A stretch of DNA of 64,000 bases from Gemmata massiliana (GCA_000531095.1 HG799471.1:185903-249902); one strand, 5' to 3'. Counted from the first letter of the stretch, positions 1-9,115 are shown. Notes: generated by a model not told the origin, from the letters alone. Translations and numbers: made by a program.

Positions 1-1
1 C

Positions 2-1936
2 ATCGCGATCGCGCTGGTGCTCACGGCCGTGTTCGTCCCCGCCGCGTTCATTACCGGCGTGACGGGGCAGTTCTTCCGCCAGTTCGCGGTGACGATCGCG
101 GTCAGCACGCTGATTTCAGCGTTCAACTCACTCACGCTCAGCCCGGCTCTCGCGGCCCTTTTGCTAAAACCCAAAGACGCGCCGAAGGACATGCCGACGC
201 GGGCACTCGACTTCGTGCTCGGGTGGTTCTTCAAGCTGTTTAACAAGGGGTTCGGATTGACCACCGAGTGGTACGCGGGCGGGGTGAAGTGGCTCGTGCG
301 CCTGAGTCTGATTGTGCTCGCGGTCTATGGTGGTCTGCTCTTCCTGACGTACCGCGAGTTCACTCACACTCCGACTGGCTTCGTGCCCCAACAAGACAAG
401 GGCTACTTACTTCTCAACGTGCAACTCCCAGATTCGGCCTCGGTCGAGCGCACCCGGCGAGTAATGGCGCGCATCGAGGCGATCGCCAAGAACATGCCGG
501 GCGTGGACCACACGGTCGGCATTTCCGGTCAGTCGCTCATTCTGAACGCGAACGCTCCGAACCTCGGATCGCTGTACGTCATGCTCAAGCCGTTCGCTGA
601 TCGAGCCGGAGACAACCAGACGGCGGACGAGATCGCGGCATCAATCGAAGCACAGTGCCGCAAAGAGGTTCGCGGTGCGAACGTGTCGGCGTTTGGTGCC
701 CCACCGATCGAGGGGTTGGGAACGACCGGTGGGTTCAAGATCATCATCGAGGACCGCGGGAACTTGGGCCTCGCCGACCTCCAAAGGGCGAGCGACCAGA
801 TCGTCGCCGACGGGAACGCGACTCCGGGCCTCCAGGGGTTGTTCAACAGTTCGCGGTTCGACACCCCCTGGGTCTACCTCGACATCGACCGCACCAAGTG
901 CGCCGCACTCGGTCTGTCGATCGACGACGTGTTCAACACGCTCCAGTACAACCTGGGGTCGTACTACGTGAACAACTTCAACGAGTTCGGCCGGAACTGG
1001 CAAGTGAACGTGCAGGCCGATCCGATGTTCCGTGACCGGGTGCGTGGGATCGGGCAACTCCAGTTGCGCAACGCGCAGGGGAACATGGTGCAGTTGCGCA
1101 CGGTAATGACCGTGCGCGACACGAGCGGACCGGTAATGGTGCAGCGGTACAACATGTACGCCGCCGCCGCGATTACCGGGAACGTCAGCCCGGGCACGAG
1201 CACCGGGCAGGCAGTCCCACTCATGGAGGGCGTCACCGCGCGTGCGCTCCCGCAATCGATGGCGACGGACTGGACCGAACTGACCTTCCTCCAAAACCAG
1301 GCGGGCAACACCGCGGTGTACGCCTTCGTGCTGGCCGTGGTGTTCGTGTTCCTGGTGCTCGCGGCTCAATACGAGAGCTGGAAGCTCCCGCTCGCCGTTA
1401 TCCTCGTGGTGCCGATGTGTTTGCTGTTCGCGGTCGTCGGAGTGAACGTGGGGCACCAGGACATCTCGATCTTCACGCAGATTGGGCTGATCGTGCTGGT
1501 GGGACTGGCGTGTAAGAACGCGATCCTCATCGTCGAGTTCGCCAAACAGCGCCAGGAAGACGGCATGTCGCGTCAGGAAGCGGCCGTCGAAGCGAGCCGC
1601 CAGCGGCTGCGGCCCATTCTGATGACGAGCTTCGCGTTCATCCTGGGCGTGGTGCCGCTCGTGATCGCCGAAGGTGCCGGGGCCGAGATGCGGCGCTCGC
1701 TGGGGATCGCGGTGTTTAGCGGCATGCTCGGCGTGACGCTTTTCGGGATCTTCCTGACTCCCGTGTTCTTCTCGACTATTCAGTCGATCGGCTGGAACTC
1801 AAAACCCGCGCCCGAGCACAAAGAAGCACCGCACGATTCGCACGTGGAGGGCGAGAAGACCCCTCCCCCGGCGCTCCCCGCGGCCGAAAAACCACAACCA
1901 CAACAATCGCCTACGAATACAGCGAAGTCGGAGTGA
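2..1936 (+). CDS. RND efflux transporter inner-membrane subunit (AcrB/HAE1-like), 5' truncated by window edge
   Basis: This is the C-terminal 644 residues of a proton-driven RND pump of the AcrB type, which exports hydrophobic compounds across the envelope with a periplasmic adaptor and an outer-membrane channel. The frame is open from base 2, so the true start lies upstream. The first residues read as an AcrB transmembrane segment (VFVPAAFITG), followed by a periplasmic porter/docking region (about residues 110-430) and a second membrane bundle with the family stretch VLVGLACKNAILIVEFAK. The tail after the last helix is hydrophilic and rich in Pro, Glu and Gln. Family placement is firm; the substrate is unknown and no partner gene is inside the window. 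Confidence 0.93.
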   Translation: MAIALVLTAVFVPAAFITGVTGQFFRQFAVTIAVSTLISAFNSLTLSPALAALLLKPKDAPKDMPTRALDFVLGWFFKLFNKGFGLTTEWYAGGVKWLVRLSLIVLAVYGGLLFLTYREFTHTPTGFVPQQDKGYLLLNVQLPDSASVERTRRVMARIEAIAKNMPGVDHTVGISGQSLILNANAPNLGSLYVMLKPFADRAGDNQTADEIAASIEAQCRKEVRGANVSAFGAPPIEGLGTTGGFKIIIEDRGNLGLADLQRASDQIVADGNATPGLQGLFNSSRFDTPWVYLDIDRTKCAALGLSIDDVFNTLQYNLGSYYVNNFNEFGRNWQVNVQADPMFRDRVRGIGQLQLRNAQGNMVQLRTVMTVRDTSGPVMVQRYNMYAAAAITGNVSPGTSTGQAVPLMEGVTARALPQSMATDWTELTFLQNQAGNTAVYAFVLAVVFVFLVLAAQYESWKLPLAVILVVPMCLLFAVVGVNVGHQDISIFTQIGLIVLVGLACKNAILIVEFAKQRQEDGMSRQEAAVEASRQRLRPILMTSFAFILGVVPLVIAEGAGAEMRRSLGIAVFSGMLGVTLFGIFLTPVFFSTIQSIGWNSKPAPEHKEAPHDSHVEGEKTPPPALPAAEKPQPQQSPTNTAKSE

Positions 1937-2236
1937 TGTAGTTTTACCGCTTCCGCTGTTACTTCTTGTGGTCGGGAATGTAGGCACCGTAGCCCGATGG
2001 GGAATCGAATTCGAACCCGACAGCGAACGGGTATCACCCTCGCACCTGCTCGTCACTCCCGAGCCTTCGGTCACATCCCCAACGCCCCGACCGGTTCGCC
2101 GTTCCGTAGGATCGACGTGATCTTGTAAGTGGGACGCCCGAGGGGGTTCGTGTGCCACTGTCGGGACGGGTGCGGGCTTGGTACGCTCAACGTTTTCAGC
2201 AACGCGGCGTACCACTCAATTCAATGGAAAGAACAC
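1937..2236. other. intergenic region, no gene seen
   Basis: About 300 bases between the RND gene and the metallopeptidase gene. I see no convincing open frame, tRNA or terminator. It should carry the promoter of the downstream gene, but no clear -35/-10 pair stands out. Confidence 0.5.
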
Positions 2237-3172
2237 GTGATCGAATTCGTTCGCCCATCAGGGCTTATTCCCGTCTTTCTTGCACTTGCTCTTTTACCCA
2301 ACGTCACGCTCGCCCAGGAATCCGCTCCAAACGCGGGACCGTCTCCGCTGGAGGCGATTGCTCGGGCGTACCAAATCGAAGTCGCCGCCAGCCCCACGTT
2401 TCCTGTGCGAGCCAGTTACGGCACCATTGACGGAAAAAGTGCGGACCGCGGGGCCGTGGAGCGCTACACATCGCTGTTCGTCGCGGAATTTGCCCTCTAC
2501 CCGCGCGAGCTGATTCAGCGAGCAAAGCTCAAGCGCGTTGTGTTGTGTGCCGAACTGTCGTTTGCCGGTCAACGGAGGAACGCGATCCCGGACTTCGAGC
2601 ACGATACGCTGTACTTCGATGTCGAGCGCGGTGCCAGCAATCGAACGTACTTGCGAAAAGTGATTCACCACGAGTTCTTCCACATCATCGACCTGCGCGA
2701 CGACGGTCAACTCTACGCGGACAAGGAATGGGCCGCGCTGAACCCGCGTGCGTTCAAGTACGGGAGCGGCGGGGCGAACGCTCAGGGCGTGGCCAACACG
2801 TCCACGCTGACGGACGCGGTACCCGGGTTCCTGAACCACTACTCCACGACCGGTGTGGAGGAGGACAAGGCCGAGGTGTTCGCCAACCTGATCGTCGATT
2901 CCGCTTACATCGAGAAGCGAATCAAAACGGACGCCGTGCTCGATGCCAAGGTCGAGCGCATGAAGGCGCTGATGAAGCGCTTCTGCCCGGACGTCGACGA
3001 ACTGTTCTGGGACGCGGCGAAGAAGATCGATCGCCGCGACCGGCCCCGCGCTAACGAAACCGAGGCGCAAATTGCGGAGTTGCGCCCCGAATGCCTCTGC
3101 CCGCCGGCGTGCGTCGCACATCGGTGGCGCCTCTTTCCACTTTCCCACCGTTCGCGGTTCTGGTTCCGATAA
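2237..3172 (+). CDS. secreted HExxH metallopeptidase-like protein
   Basis: A 311-residue protein with an N-terminal signal peptide: a charged start, then a hydrophobic run ending LPNVTLA before QES, so it is probably exported. The zinc motif HEFFH sits at about residues 145-149 (H145, E146, H149). A downstream AEVFANL stretch at about residue 212 could supply the third ligand, as in gluzincins. The GTG start at 2237 is preferred because GGAAAG lies just upstream and it gives a clean signal peptide; in-frame codons further upstream would put about 36 residues before it. The last 30 residues are Cys/Arg-rich and unlike the rest. Substrate unknown; assignment as an active peptidase is inference from the motif. 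Confidence 0.72.
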   Translation: MIEFVRPSGLIPVFLALALLPNVTLAQESAPNAGPSPLEAIARAYQIEVAASPTFPVRASYGTIDGKSADRGAVERYTSLFVAEFALYPRELIQRAKLKRVVLCAELSFAGQRRNAIPDFEHDTLYFDVERGASNRTYLRKVIHHEFFHIIDLRDDGQLYADKEWAALNPRAFKYGSGGANAQGVANTSTLTDAVPGFLNHYSTTGVEEDKAEVFANLIVDSAYIEKRIKTDAVLDAKVERMKALMKRFCPDVDELFWDAAKKIDRRDRPRANETEAQIAELRPECLCPPACVAHRWRLFPLSHRSRFWFR

Positions 3173-3326
3173 TCGAATGGAGGAAATGACTCGGATGTGT
3201 CGTTCTGTTTACACCACCCGAGTCCGCGTTGAGGGCGGAGCACGAAATCAAGCCCCGAACACACTCCATTCGTAAAGCAAGCCGGCCGATCGTACAAGAT
3301 CATGGGCATCCGTTGAATTCGAGTCC

Positions 3327-3350
3327 GTGTCACGAAAAGCGTGACACGAA
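3327..3350. repeat. perfect short hairpin
   Basis: The arms CGTGTCACG and CGTGACACG (9 bp, perfect) close a 5-base loop. The hairpin is flanked on both sides by AATTC, which extends the symmetry. There is no T-tract, so it is not an obvious intrinsic terminator. It could be a processed RNA structure or a mobile palindrome. Confidence 0.6.
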
Positions 3351-3353
3351 TTC

Positions 3354-3415
3354 ATCTCCGATGTCGATTGGTTCTTCAGACGCGATAGGGAACCAATCGC
3401 ACTCAGCTCGGAGAT
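3354..3415. repeat. nested inverted repeat, possible structured RNA
   Basis: Outer arms ATCTCCGA (3354-3361) and TCGGAGAT (3408-3415) are perfect 8-mers. Inside them CGATTGGTTC (3365-3374) and GAACCAATCG (3390-3399) form a perfect 10-bp stem with a 15-base loop. The 3- and 8-base internal loop between the stems makes a shape like a small structured RNA. The function is unknown. Confidence 0.5.
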
Positions 3416-3869
3416 CTCAGCCGTGGTCAAATCGCCCCGTCAATTCGCTCACCAATCAATCGGCACTTGCAACAACGAGAAGAGTGAGGTTCGGCCCGCA
3501 GATGCCTGGTTCAGTTGGTGGGCCTGGTGGCACGCTCACGACACCTGCGCTCTGGTGGCACACCACGTCGAGCGGTGATGCGGAAGAGTATCGAGTGCCG
3601 TCTTGAAGCCGCGAAGCAGCCGGAGTTGAATTCTCACATCGATTAGAAGTGCTTACAGCAGTCGCGCGTCCGAGGTTATGTCAGGGGTTGCGATCGGATA
3701 CATCGTTCCAACGACACCATCTATTAGCCGATCCGTTCTGAAACAATCCGAGCGCGGTCCCCACAGGACCGTGAATTGGATGTGCGTATTGGGCTGATCG
3801 AACTCGCAATTGTCAGCTCTTGTGCAGCGAGTTGCGTTGCGGCAGTCACATCAAAAACGACCCAGATAA

Positions 3870-4166
3870 TTACGGCTCCTCGTCCGCTCCCGACTGACGC
3901 GACGTGGGCTTCGCCTCGACATCCTTGCGCGTCCGGACGACGGGCGTAGAGGGTAGGGCAGCAAGCCCGGGTTCCGGTTGGGGGTGAACGACAGGTGTCG
4001 TGTTCGCCACTGGAGTATTTGCGGGTAGCGCCGTTTGTATCGAAATTTGCTGCTGCGATTGAGTTTCTGGTGCGCCCGATTGTACGGGCGGCTTCGCCAG
4101 GAACACGGACGCCCCGACGACGCCGAGAACGCCGACAAGCATGCCGAATTTGGCGTCATTCGTCAT
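3870..4166 (-). CDS. small single-pass membrane protein with Pro-rich tail, unknown
   Basis: A 98-residue protein I do not recognise. After a short polar start (MTNDAKFG) comes one hydrophobic helix (about residues 8-24), then a Gln/Pro/Thr-rich region and an acidic end. This fits an inner-membrane anchor with a periplasmic low-complexity tail. The ATG at 4166 was chosen because it places the helix at the N-terminus; longer in-frame starts only add Arg/Pro-rich shadow sequence. It is divergent from the transporter gene that begins at 4340. Confidence 0.55.
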   Translation of the reverse strand: MTNDAKFGMLVGVLGVVGASVFLAKPPVQSGAPETQSQQQISIQTALPANTPVANTTPVVHPQPEPGLAALPSTPVVRTRKDVEAKPTSRQSGADEEP

Positions 4167-4339
4167 CGGGAGTGCCTCGTGAACTGATGGTTCATTTGAA
4201 CTATTCCAAACAATCCCGCGCGCGGAAGGTTGACTTGAACACTTTTTGGGGAAACGCTCATCCATCTGCCGCGCAGTGCCGCGCATCGCGCGCGGCCCGC
4301 ATTGGCGGTACAACTTGACGCGGGCGCGTGGAGCAGCGC

Positions 4340-5836
4340 ATGGAATTCGCGGGGGCGGTGGCACTACTGGTTGTGGGCGCGGCCATTGTGCTGGTGGTGA
4401 AGGGGTGGGACGTGCGCCTCGTGCTGCTCGCGGCGGCACTCGTAGTCGCCACGGTCGCTGAGGTCACGATCGCGACGAAACCCAGCAGCACGGGCGGACC
4501 TGTTGCGCGCGTGCTGCAAACGTTCCTGGCGACGTTCTCGAACGAGAAGTTCGTCGTTCCCATTTGCACCGCGATGGGGTTCGCCCATGTGCTCAAACAC
4601 ACTGGCTGCGAACGGCACCTCGTTTTGTTGCTGGTACACCCGTTGCGGTACGTGCGCGGGTTGATGGTACCGGGTGTGATCGTGGTCGGGTTCCTGGTGA
4701 ACATTCCGCTTGTGAGCCAGACCAGCACCGCCGTGTGCCTCGGCGCGGTCGTGGTGCCTCTCATGCGCGCCGCGGGGTACTCGATGGGGACCATCGGCGC
4801 GTGCCTGCTGCTCGGTGCATCGGTCGGTGGGGAGTTGCTGAACCCCGGTGCGCCGGAACTGCTCACCGTTGCGAACCTGACCAACGTCCCGACGATCGTG
4901 CAAACGCAGCGGTACCTCCCGGCGCTGGTGTTCACGCAGCTCGCGGTTGCGACCGCCGTCATTTGGCTGATGAGCGTGTGGTGGGAGCGGAAGGGAGGGG
5001 GAACAGAAAGGCAACCTAACTCCCTAACCCCCTTCCCTAAGAAGGAAGGGGGAACTGAACCAAACGCACAGACAATCGCACCCCAAGCGTCTGTCTTAAG
5101 CCCCTCTCCGTTTAGGGGAGGGGTTGGGGAGGGGTTACAGCCTACCTCCGAGCGCATCAACGTGCTGAAAGCGCTCGTGCCGCTGGTTCCGCTCGCGCTG
5201 CTGTTCGCGTCTGCGATGCCGGAGCCCTACAACCTGTTCGAGATCCCGGATGCATGGGTGGTGCCGAAGAGAGCGGATGGCTCGCGCGACCCCGCGTACA
5301 ACAGTCGGCTCATCGGGTTCGCGATGCTGATCGGGGTGCTGGTTGCAGCGGCAGTCACGCCCAACAAGGCGCGTGACTGCGTGAAGGAATTTTTCTCTGG
5401 GGCCGGGTACGGGTTCGCCAACATCGTCAGCCTCATTGTCATCGCCAACTGCTTCGGGGAAGCCATTAAAGCCGCGGGGCTGGCGGAGGCACTCGGTACG
5501 CTCATCAAGAGCGCACCCGGATTGATGCAACCACTGGCCGCGCTCGTGCCGCTCGTGTTCGCGGCGATTTGCGGTTCCGGGATGGCGAGCACGCAGAGCC
5601 TCTACGGGTTCTTCCACGGACCCGCTGAGGCACTCGGACTCGATCCGGTCGCGGTCGGTGCGATGGTGTCGCTCGGGAGCGCGGCGGGGCGCACGATGTC
5701 GCCGGTCGCGGCCGTCGTGCTAATGTGCGCGACCCTCACGGGAACGAACCCGTTCACGCTGGTGAAGCGGGTGGCCGTGCCGCTCCTCGTCGGAATCGCT
5801 GTAGTAGTTCTGCTCCGGCTCGCGGGAGTCCTGTGA
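4340..5836 (+). CDS. DcuC/YfcC-like C4-dicarboxylate-type carrier with repeat-derived insert
   Basis: A 498-residue polytopic membrane protein resembling the DcuC anaerobic C4-dicarboxylate carrier family. It has about ten to twelve hydrophobic segments and conserved half-helix stretches such as NIPLVSQTSTAV and GASVGGELLNPGAPE in the first half and CGSGMASTQSL in the second. ATG 4340 is preceded by GGAG seven bases upstream; a GTG at 4328 is possible. Between the halves (about 5005-5150, roughly 48 residues) the cytoplasmic linker is encoded by a GC-rich palindromic repeat also found in the intergenic region at 22.65 kb. The substrate cannot be told from sequence. The gene ends 44 bases before the FAD dehydrogenase gene, so the two may be co-transcribed. 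Confidence 0.8.
   Translation: MEFAGAVALLVVGAAIVLVVKGWDVRLVLLAAALVVATVAEVTIATKPSSTGGPVARVLQTFLATFSNEKFVVPICTAMGFAHVLKHTGCERHLVLLLVHPLRYVRGLMVPGVIVVGFLVNIPLVSQTSTAVCLGAVVVPLMRAAGYSMGTIGACLLLGASVGGELLNPGAPELLTVANLTNVPTIVQTQRYLPALVFTQLAVATAVIWLMSVWWERKGGGTERQPNSLTPFPKKEGGTEPNAQTIAPQASVLSPSPFRGGVGEGLQPTSERINVLKALVPLVPLALLFASAMPEPYNLFEIPDAWVVPKRADGSRDPAYNSRLIGFAMLIGVLVAAAVTPNKARDCVKEFFSGAGYGFANIVSLIVIANCFGEAIKAAGLAEALGTLIKSAPGLMQPLAALVPLVFAAICGSGMASTQSLYGFFHGPAEALGLDPVAVGAMVSLGSAAGRTMSPVAAVVLMCATLTGTNPFTLVKRVAVPLLVGIAVVVLLRLAGVL
5008..5150. repeat. palindromic repeat inserted in frame in the DcuC-like gene
   Basis: A block made of two hairpin units: CCCCCTTCC...GGAAGGGGG around 5028-5052, and a CCCCTC...GAGGGG unit around 5100-5135. 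The first unit, including the CTAAGAA centre, recurs almost base for base at 22653-22675 outside any gene. Here it stays in frame and codes for a Pro/Ser/Gly-rich linker (SLTPFPKKEGG ... SPSPFRGG). Confidence 0.75.
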
Positions 5837-5879
5837 GCGGACGTGACCAACGACGCGCCCGTCCCGTATACCCGACCTC

Positions 5880-8800
5880 ATGGACTTCGCGACCGCACGC
5901 CGGGATTCTCTGGTCCGCTACCTGCGCCGACACATCAGCGGCGAGGTGCGGTTCGATGACACGTCACGCGGATTGTACTCCACCGACGCGAGCCACTATC
6001 AGGTCCGGCCGCTCGGGGTCGTGTTGCCGAAAACCATCGACGACCTCACGAGCACGGTGCAGATCGCGTCCGATCTGAACGTACCGATCACCGCACGCGG
6101 CGGCGGAACGAGCCTGTCCGGGCAGAGCATCGGTCCGGGCATCGTGATCGATTGCTCAAAGTACCTCAACGCGGTCGGCGAAGTAGATGTCGCCAACCGC
6201 CGCGTGCGCGTGCAGCCAGGGGTGGTGCTCGACCACCTGAACCGCGCACTCGCCCCACACGGTCTGATGTTCGGTCCGGACGTGGCGACCGCGAGCCGGG
6301 CCACGCTCGGCGGCATGATCGGGAACAACTCCGCCGGCGCGCGGTCGATCGTGTACCGGCAAACGGTCGATCACGTCCGCGCGCTCACCGCCGTGCTGTC
6401 CGACGGCGCGCGGACCGAGTTCGGGCCGCTCACGGCACTGGAGTATGAGCGCAAGCTCGAATTGCGGACGCGCGAGGGTGAAGCGTACCGGACCGTCGAT
6501 TCCACCGTGCGCCAGGCCGCGAGCGACATTCTCGCGCGCACGCCGAAGATCGTCCGCAAGGTGAGCGGGTACAATCTCGCGGCGCTGGTCGAGCGTACTC
6601 CGGTCGGGCTGGTGGAGCGAACCCCGGCCGCAAGGCCGGGGGCACCCACTGGAGCCGAGGGGTACCCCGGCCCCGGTGGACCGGGTTCGCCTCACTCACT
6701 CGTTCCGCTCCTCGTGGGGAGCGAAGGAACGCTCGCCGTCACCGCGGAAGTCGAACTCGCCGTCGTTCCGCGTTTGAAGCACCGCGGACTGCTCGTTCCG
6801 CAATTCGCGTCGCTCGGGGCGGCCCTGGACGCACTGCAAGCGTGCCTCGAACTCGAACCGTCCGCTGTCGAGTTGATGGACCGGATGCTGATCGACCTCG
6901 CGCGCAACCAGCGATCACTCAAAAACACGATGGCCGCGGTGCGCGGGCGCCCCGAAGCGCTTCTGATGGTCGAGTTCAGTTCCGACGACCCCGCCGAGGT
7001 GTCGTACCGTGTTCACGAACTCGATCGGCGCCTCGCCGGGTGCATGGGGCTGACCGCCAGTGTCCCCGCGCTCGACGCGGCCACACGCGACCCGCTCTGG
7101 GCGCTGCGAAGTTCCGCGGTGCCGCTCCTGTACGGGATGCCGGGGGACGCGAAGCCGGTCACGTTCTGCGAGGACGCCGCGGTCGACCCCGAGCGCCTGC
7201 CCGAGTTCGCCGCCCGCTTCCGCGAAATCTTTCACAAACACGGTACCGACGGCGCCTTCTACGGGCACGCGAGCGTGGGCTGTTTGCACATCCGGCCCGT
7301 GCTGAATATCCACGAGGAAGCCGGCGTCGCGACCATGCGGAAGATCATGGAGGACGTGACCGACCTCGTGCTGGAGTTCAACGGCAGTTTGAGCGGCGAG
7401 CACGGCGACGGGCTGGTGCGCAGCGAGTGGAACCGCAAGATGTTCGGGCCGGTCGTGTACGAGGCGTTCCGACAAGTGAAGCGCGGGTTCGATCCGGGCA
7501 ACGTGCTAAACCCGGGCAAGATCGTGGACGCCCCCGCGATGGAAGACAACATGCGTGTGCCCCCGGGCCGCATGCCCGCGTCCGATCCGCCAACCGTGCT
7601 CGATTTCTCAAAGCAGGGCGGGTTCTTCCGCAGTATCGAGCTGTGCAACGGCGCCGGCGTGTGCCGCAAAACGCAGGGCGGCGCGATGTGCCCCTCGTAC
7701 CGCGCCACGAAGGACGAACAGGATACCACTCGCGCCCGCGCGAACGCGCTGCGCCTGACGCTTACAAACGAGACGCCCCAAAAGAGCCGGCACGCGCCGA
7801 TCGCTCAGCGGTGGATCTCGGACGTGATGGACCTGTGCCTCTCGTGTAAGGCGTGTAAGTCCGAGTGCCCGAGTAATGTCGACGTCGCGAAGCTGAAGTC
7901 CGAGTTCCTGCACGCTTTTTATGCGCGCCGCGCCCGTCCGCTCGGGCACCTGTTCGTGAAGCACATCCACCGCTTGAGTCCGCTGGCGGCGCGGTTCGCC
8001 GGGGTGAACAACTGGTTCGCGCGGCGGTCGTGGGCGCGGCGCGCGATGGAGAACCTCGCCGGCATCGACCGCCGACGCAGCCTTCCGGAATGGCACCGCG
8101 ATCACTTCCGCAAATGGTTCTATCAAACGCGGAATTCGGAGCGCGGAACGCGGAACGGCAAACAAGAGGGCGAAAGTTCGTCGGTTTCCGTTCCGAACTC
8201 CGAACTCCGCGCTCCGCGTTCGGTCGTGCTGCTCGACGACTGTTTCACTACGTTCCAAGAGCCGAACATCGGCCGCGCCGCGGTGGCACTGCTGGAACGT
8301 GCCGGGTTCACGGTGGAACTCGCCGGGATCTGCTGCGGCCGGGCGATGCTCTCGAAGGGTTTCCTTACCGACGCACGGAAGCTTGCCCGAGACGGCATCG
8401 CGAAACTCGATCACTTCGCGGCGCAGGGGATTCCGATCCTGGGATTAGAGCCGAGTTGCGTTCTCTCGCTGTCTGATGAGTGGCCGGAACTGGTGCCCGG
8501 CCCGGCGGCGAAGCGCGTCGCGGCGGCCGCGGAGATGGCCGACGGGTGGCTTGTGCGCCAGGTGAGCGACCACGGATTGGCCCTGGATATCGCCCCGCTT
8601 ACGGGCAAGGCACTCTTACACCCGCACTGCCACCAGAAGGCGCTGGTCGGGTCGAAGGGTACCCAAAACGCTCTCCGCCTCGTGCGCGGACTGGACGTGA
8701 CCGTTCTCGACGCGGGTTGTTGCGGAATGGCCGGGGCGTTCGGTTACGAGAAGCAGCACTACGACGTGAGCGTGAAGATCGCGAACCTCGACCTCGTCCC

Positions 8801-8924
8801 CGCGGTCAGCGCGGACCCAGCCGCGACCGTGATCGCGACTGGAACCTCGTGCCGCCACCAGATCCGCGACCTCACCGGCCGCGTCGCGCGTCACCCGCTC
8901 GAAGTGCTCGCGGGCGAGGCATAA
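5880..8924 (+). CDS. FAD-linked oxidase / Fe-S fusion dehydrogenase (YdiJ-like, D-2-hydroxyacid type)
   Basis: A 1014-residue fusion close in length to E. coli YdiJ (1018). Order: PCMH-type FAD-binding domain (residues 40-290, with ARGGGTSLSGQS), FAD-oxidase C-terminal domain (290-560, GHASVGCLHIRP and GEHGDGLVR), two 4Fe-4S Cys clusters (CNGAGVC...MCP near 585, and CLSCKACKSECP near 655), then a GlpC-like region with paired CCG motifs (CCGRAM, CCGMAG). It probably oxidises a D-2-hydroxyacid such as D-lactate or D-2-hydroxyglutarate and passes electrons to the quinone pool. Two linkers look like inserted repeats: about 6600-6695 in the FAD domain and 8125-8220 before the CCG region. Neither breaks the frame. 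The exact substrate is inference. Confidence 0.9.
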   Translation: MDFATARRDSLVRYLRRHISGEVRFDDTSRGLYSTDASHYQVRPLGVVLPKTIDDLTSTVQIASDLNVPITARGGGTSLSGQSIGPGIVIDCSKYLNAVGEVDVANRRVRVQPGVVLDHLNRALAPHGLMFGPDVATASRATLGGMIGNNSAGARSIVYRQTVDHVRALTAVLSDGARTEFGPLTALEYERKLELRTREGEAYRTVDSTVRQAASDILARTPKIVRKVSGYNLAALVERTPVGLVERTPAARPGAPTGAEGYPGPGGPGSPHSLVPLLVGSEGTLAVTAEVELAVVPRLKHRGLLVPQFASLGAALDALQACLELEPSAVELMDRMLIDLARNQRSLKNTMAAVRGRPEALLMVEFSSDDPAEVSYRVHELDRRLAGCMGLTASVPALDAATRDPLWALRSSAVPLLYGMPGDAKPVTFCEDAAVDPERLPEFAARFREIFHKHGTDGAFYGHASVGCLHIRPVLNIHEEAGVATMRKIMEDVTDLVLEFNGSLSGEHGDGLVRSEWNRKMFGPVVYEAFRQVKRGFDPGNVLNPGKIVDAPAMEDNMRVPPGRMPASDPPTVLDFSKQGGFFRSIELCNGAGVCRKTQGGAMCPSYRATKDEQDTTRARANALRLTLTNETPQKSRHAPIAQRWISDVMDLCLSCKACKSECPSNVDVAKLKSEFLHAFYARRARPLGHLFVKHIHRLSPLAARFAGVNNWFARRSWARRAMENLAGIDRRRSLPEWHRDHFRKWFYQTRNSERGTRNGKQEGESSSVSVPNSELRAPRSVVLLDDCFTTFQEPNIGRAAVALLERAGFTVELAGICCGRAMLSKGFLTDARKLARDGIAKLDHFAAQGIPILGLEPSCVLSLSDEWPELVPGPAAKRVAAAAEMADGWLVRQVSDHGLALDIAPLTGKALLHPHCHQKALVGSKGTQNALRLVRGLDVTVLDAGCCGMAGAFGYEKQHYDVSVKIANLDLVPAVSADPAATVIATGTSCRHQIRDLTGRVARHPLEVLAGEA
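6610..6695. repeat. GC-rich inverted repeat within the FAD-oxidase gene
   Basis: Left part GCGAACCCCGGCC and right part CCGGGTTCGCC are inverted copies bracketing further CCGG-rich hairpins. The encoded peptide is Pro/Gly/Thr-rich and separates YNLAALVE from VPLLVGSEGTLAV, which lie close together in relatives of this family. Similar GCGAACCCCG units occur between genes at 23.88 kb. Confidence 0.55.
8125..8220. repeat. imperfect 33-bp inverted repeat within the FAD-oxidase gene
   Basis: The left arm (8125-8157) begins AACGCGGAATTCGGAGCGCG. The right arm (8188-8220) ends CGCGCTCCGCGTT and is its imperfect reverse complement, with a 30-base spacer. It encodes a hydrophilic Arg/Asn/Ser linker (NSERGTRN ... 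NSELRAPRS) just before VVLLDDCFTT of the Cys-rich domain, and leaves the frame intact. Confidence 0.7.
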
Positions 8925-9115
8925 AACGGTGCTACCTGAGCGCCGGCTTCTGTTACCAAACCAGAGCGGACGGCGGGTTTCGGGCGTCGTGCCATTGTGG
9001 TATTCTGGCAGATTAAGCAATCAGGCCAATAGGTGGCCTTATTCTGCACACAAAAAGCCGAAGTCCGGCATCTGATACGACACAAGCGATTGGCCCGTAA
9101 GGAGATGTGTTCAAG

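Larger units (their letters stand above)
3173..3869. other. gene-poor gap with nested inverted repeats
   Basis: About 700 bases without a convincing gene. The open frames here have no family features and atypical composition for the region. Two stacked hairpins occupy 3316-3415 and are listed separately. The rest (3416-3869) is featureless to me, apart from the 3' end of the short minus-strand gene that begins at 4166. Confidence 0.5.

Noticed and set aside
641..1456. Long minus-strand open frame inside the RND gene
   Set aside because: It is Arg/His/Val-rich shadow sequence produced by GC-biased codons of the RND gene on the other strand, with no domain or start signal.
3229..3606. 125-residue plus-strand frame in the gene-poor gap
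   Set aside because: It runs through the nested hairpins, has Ser/Arg/Pro-rich shadow-like composition and no ribosome site or family similarity.
4258..5160. 300-residue minus-strand frame across the carrier gene
   Set aside because: Its Thr/Ala/Arg-rich composition mirrors the transmembrane codons of the plus-strand carrier, which has clear family features.
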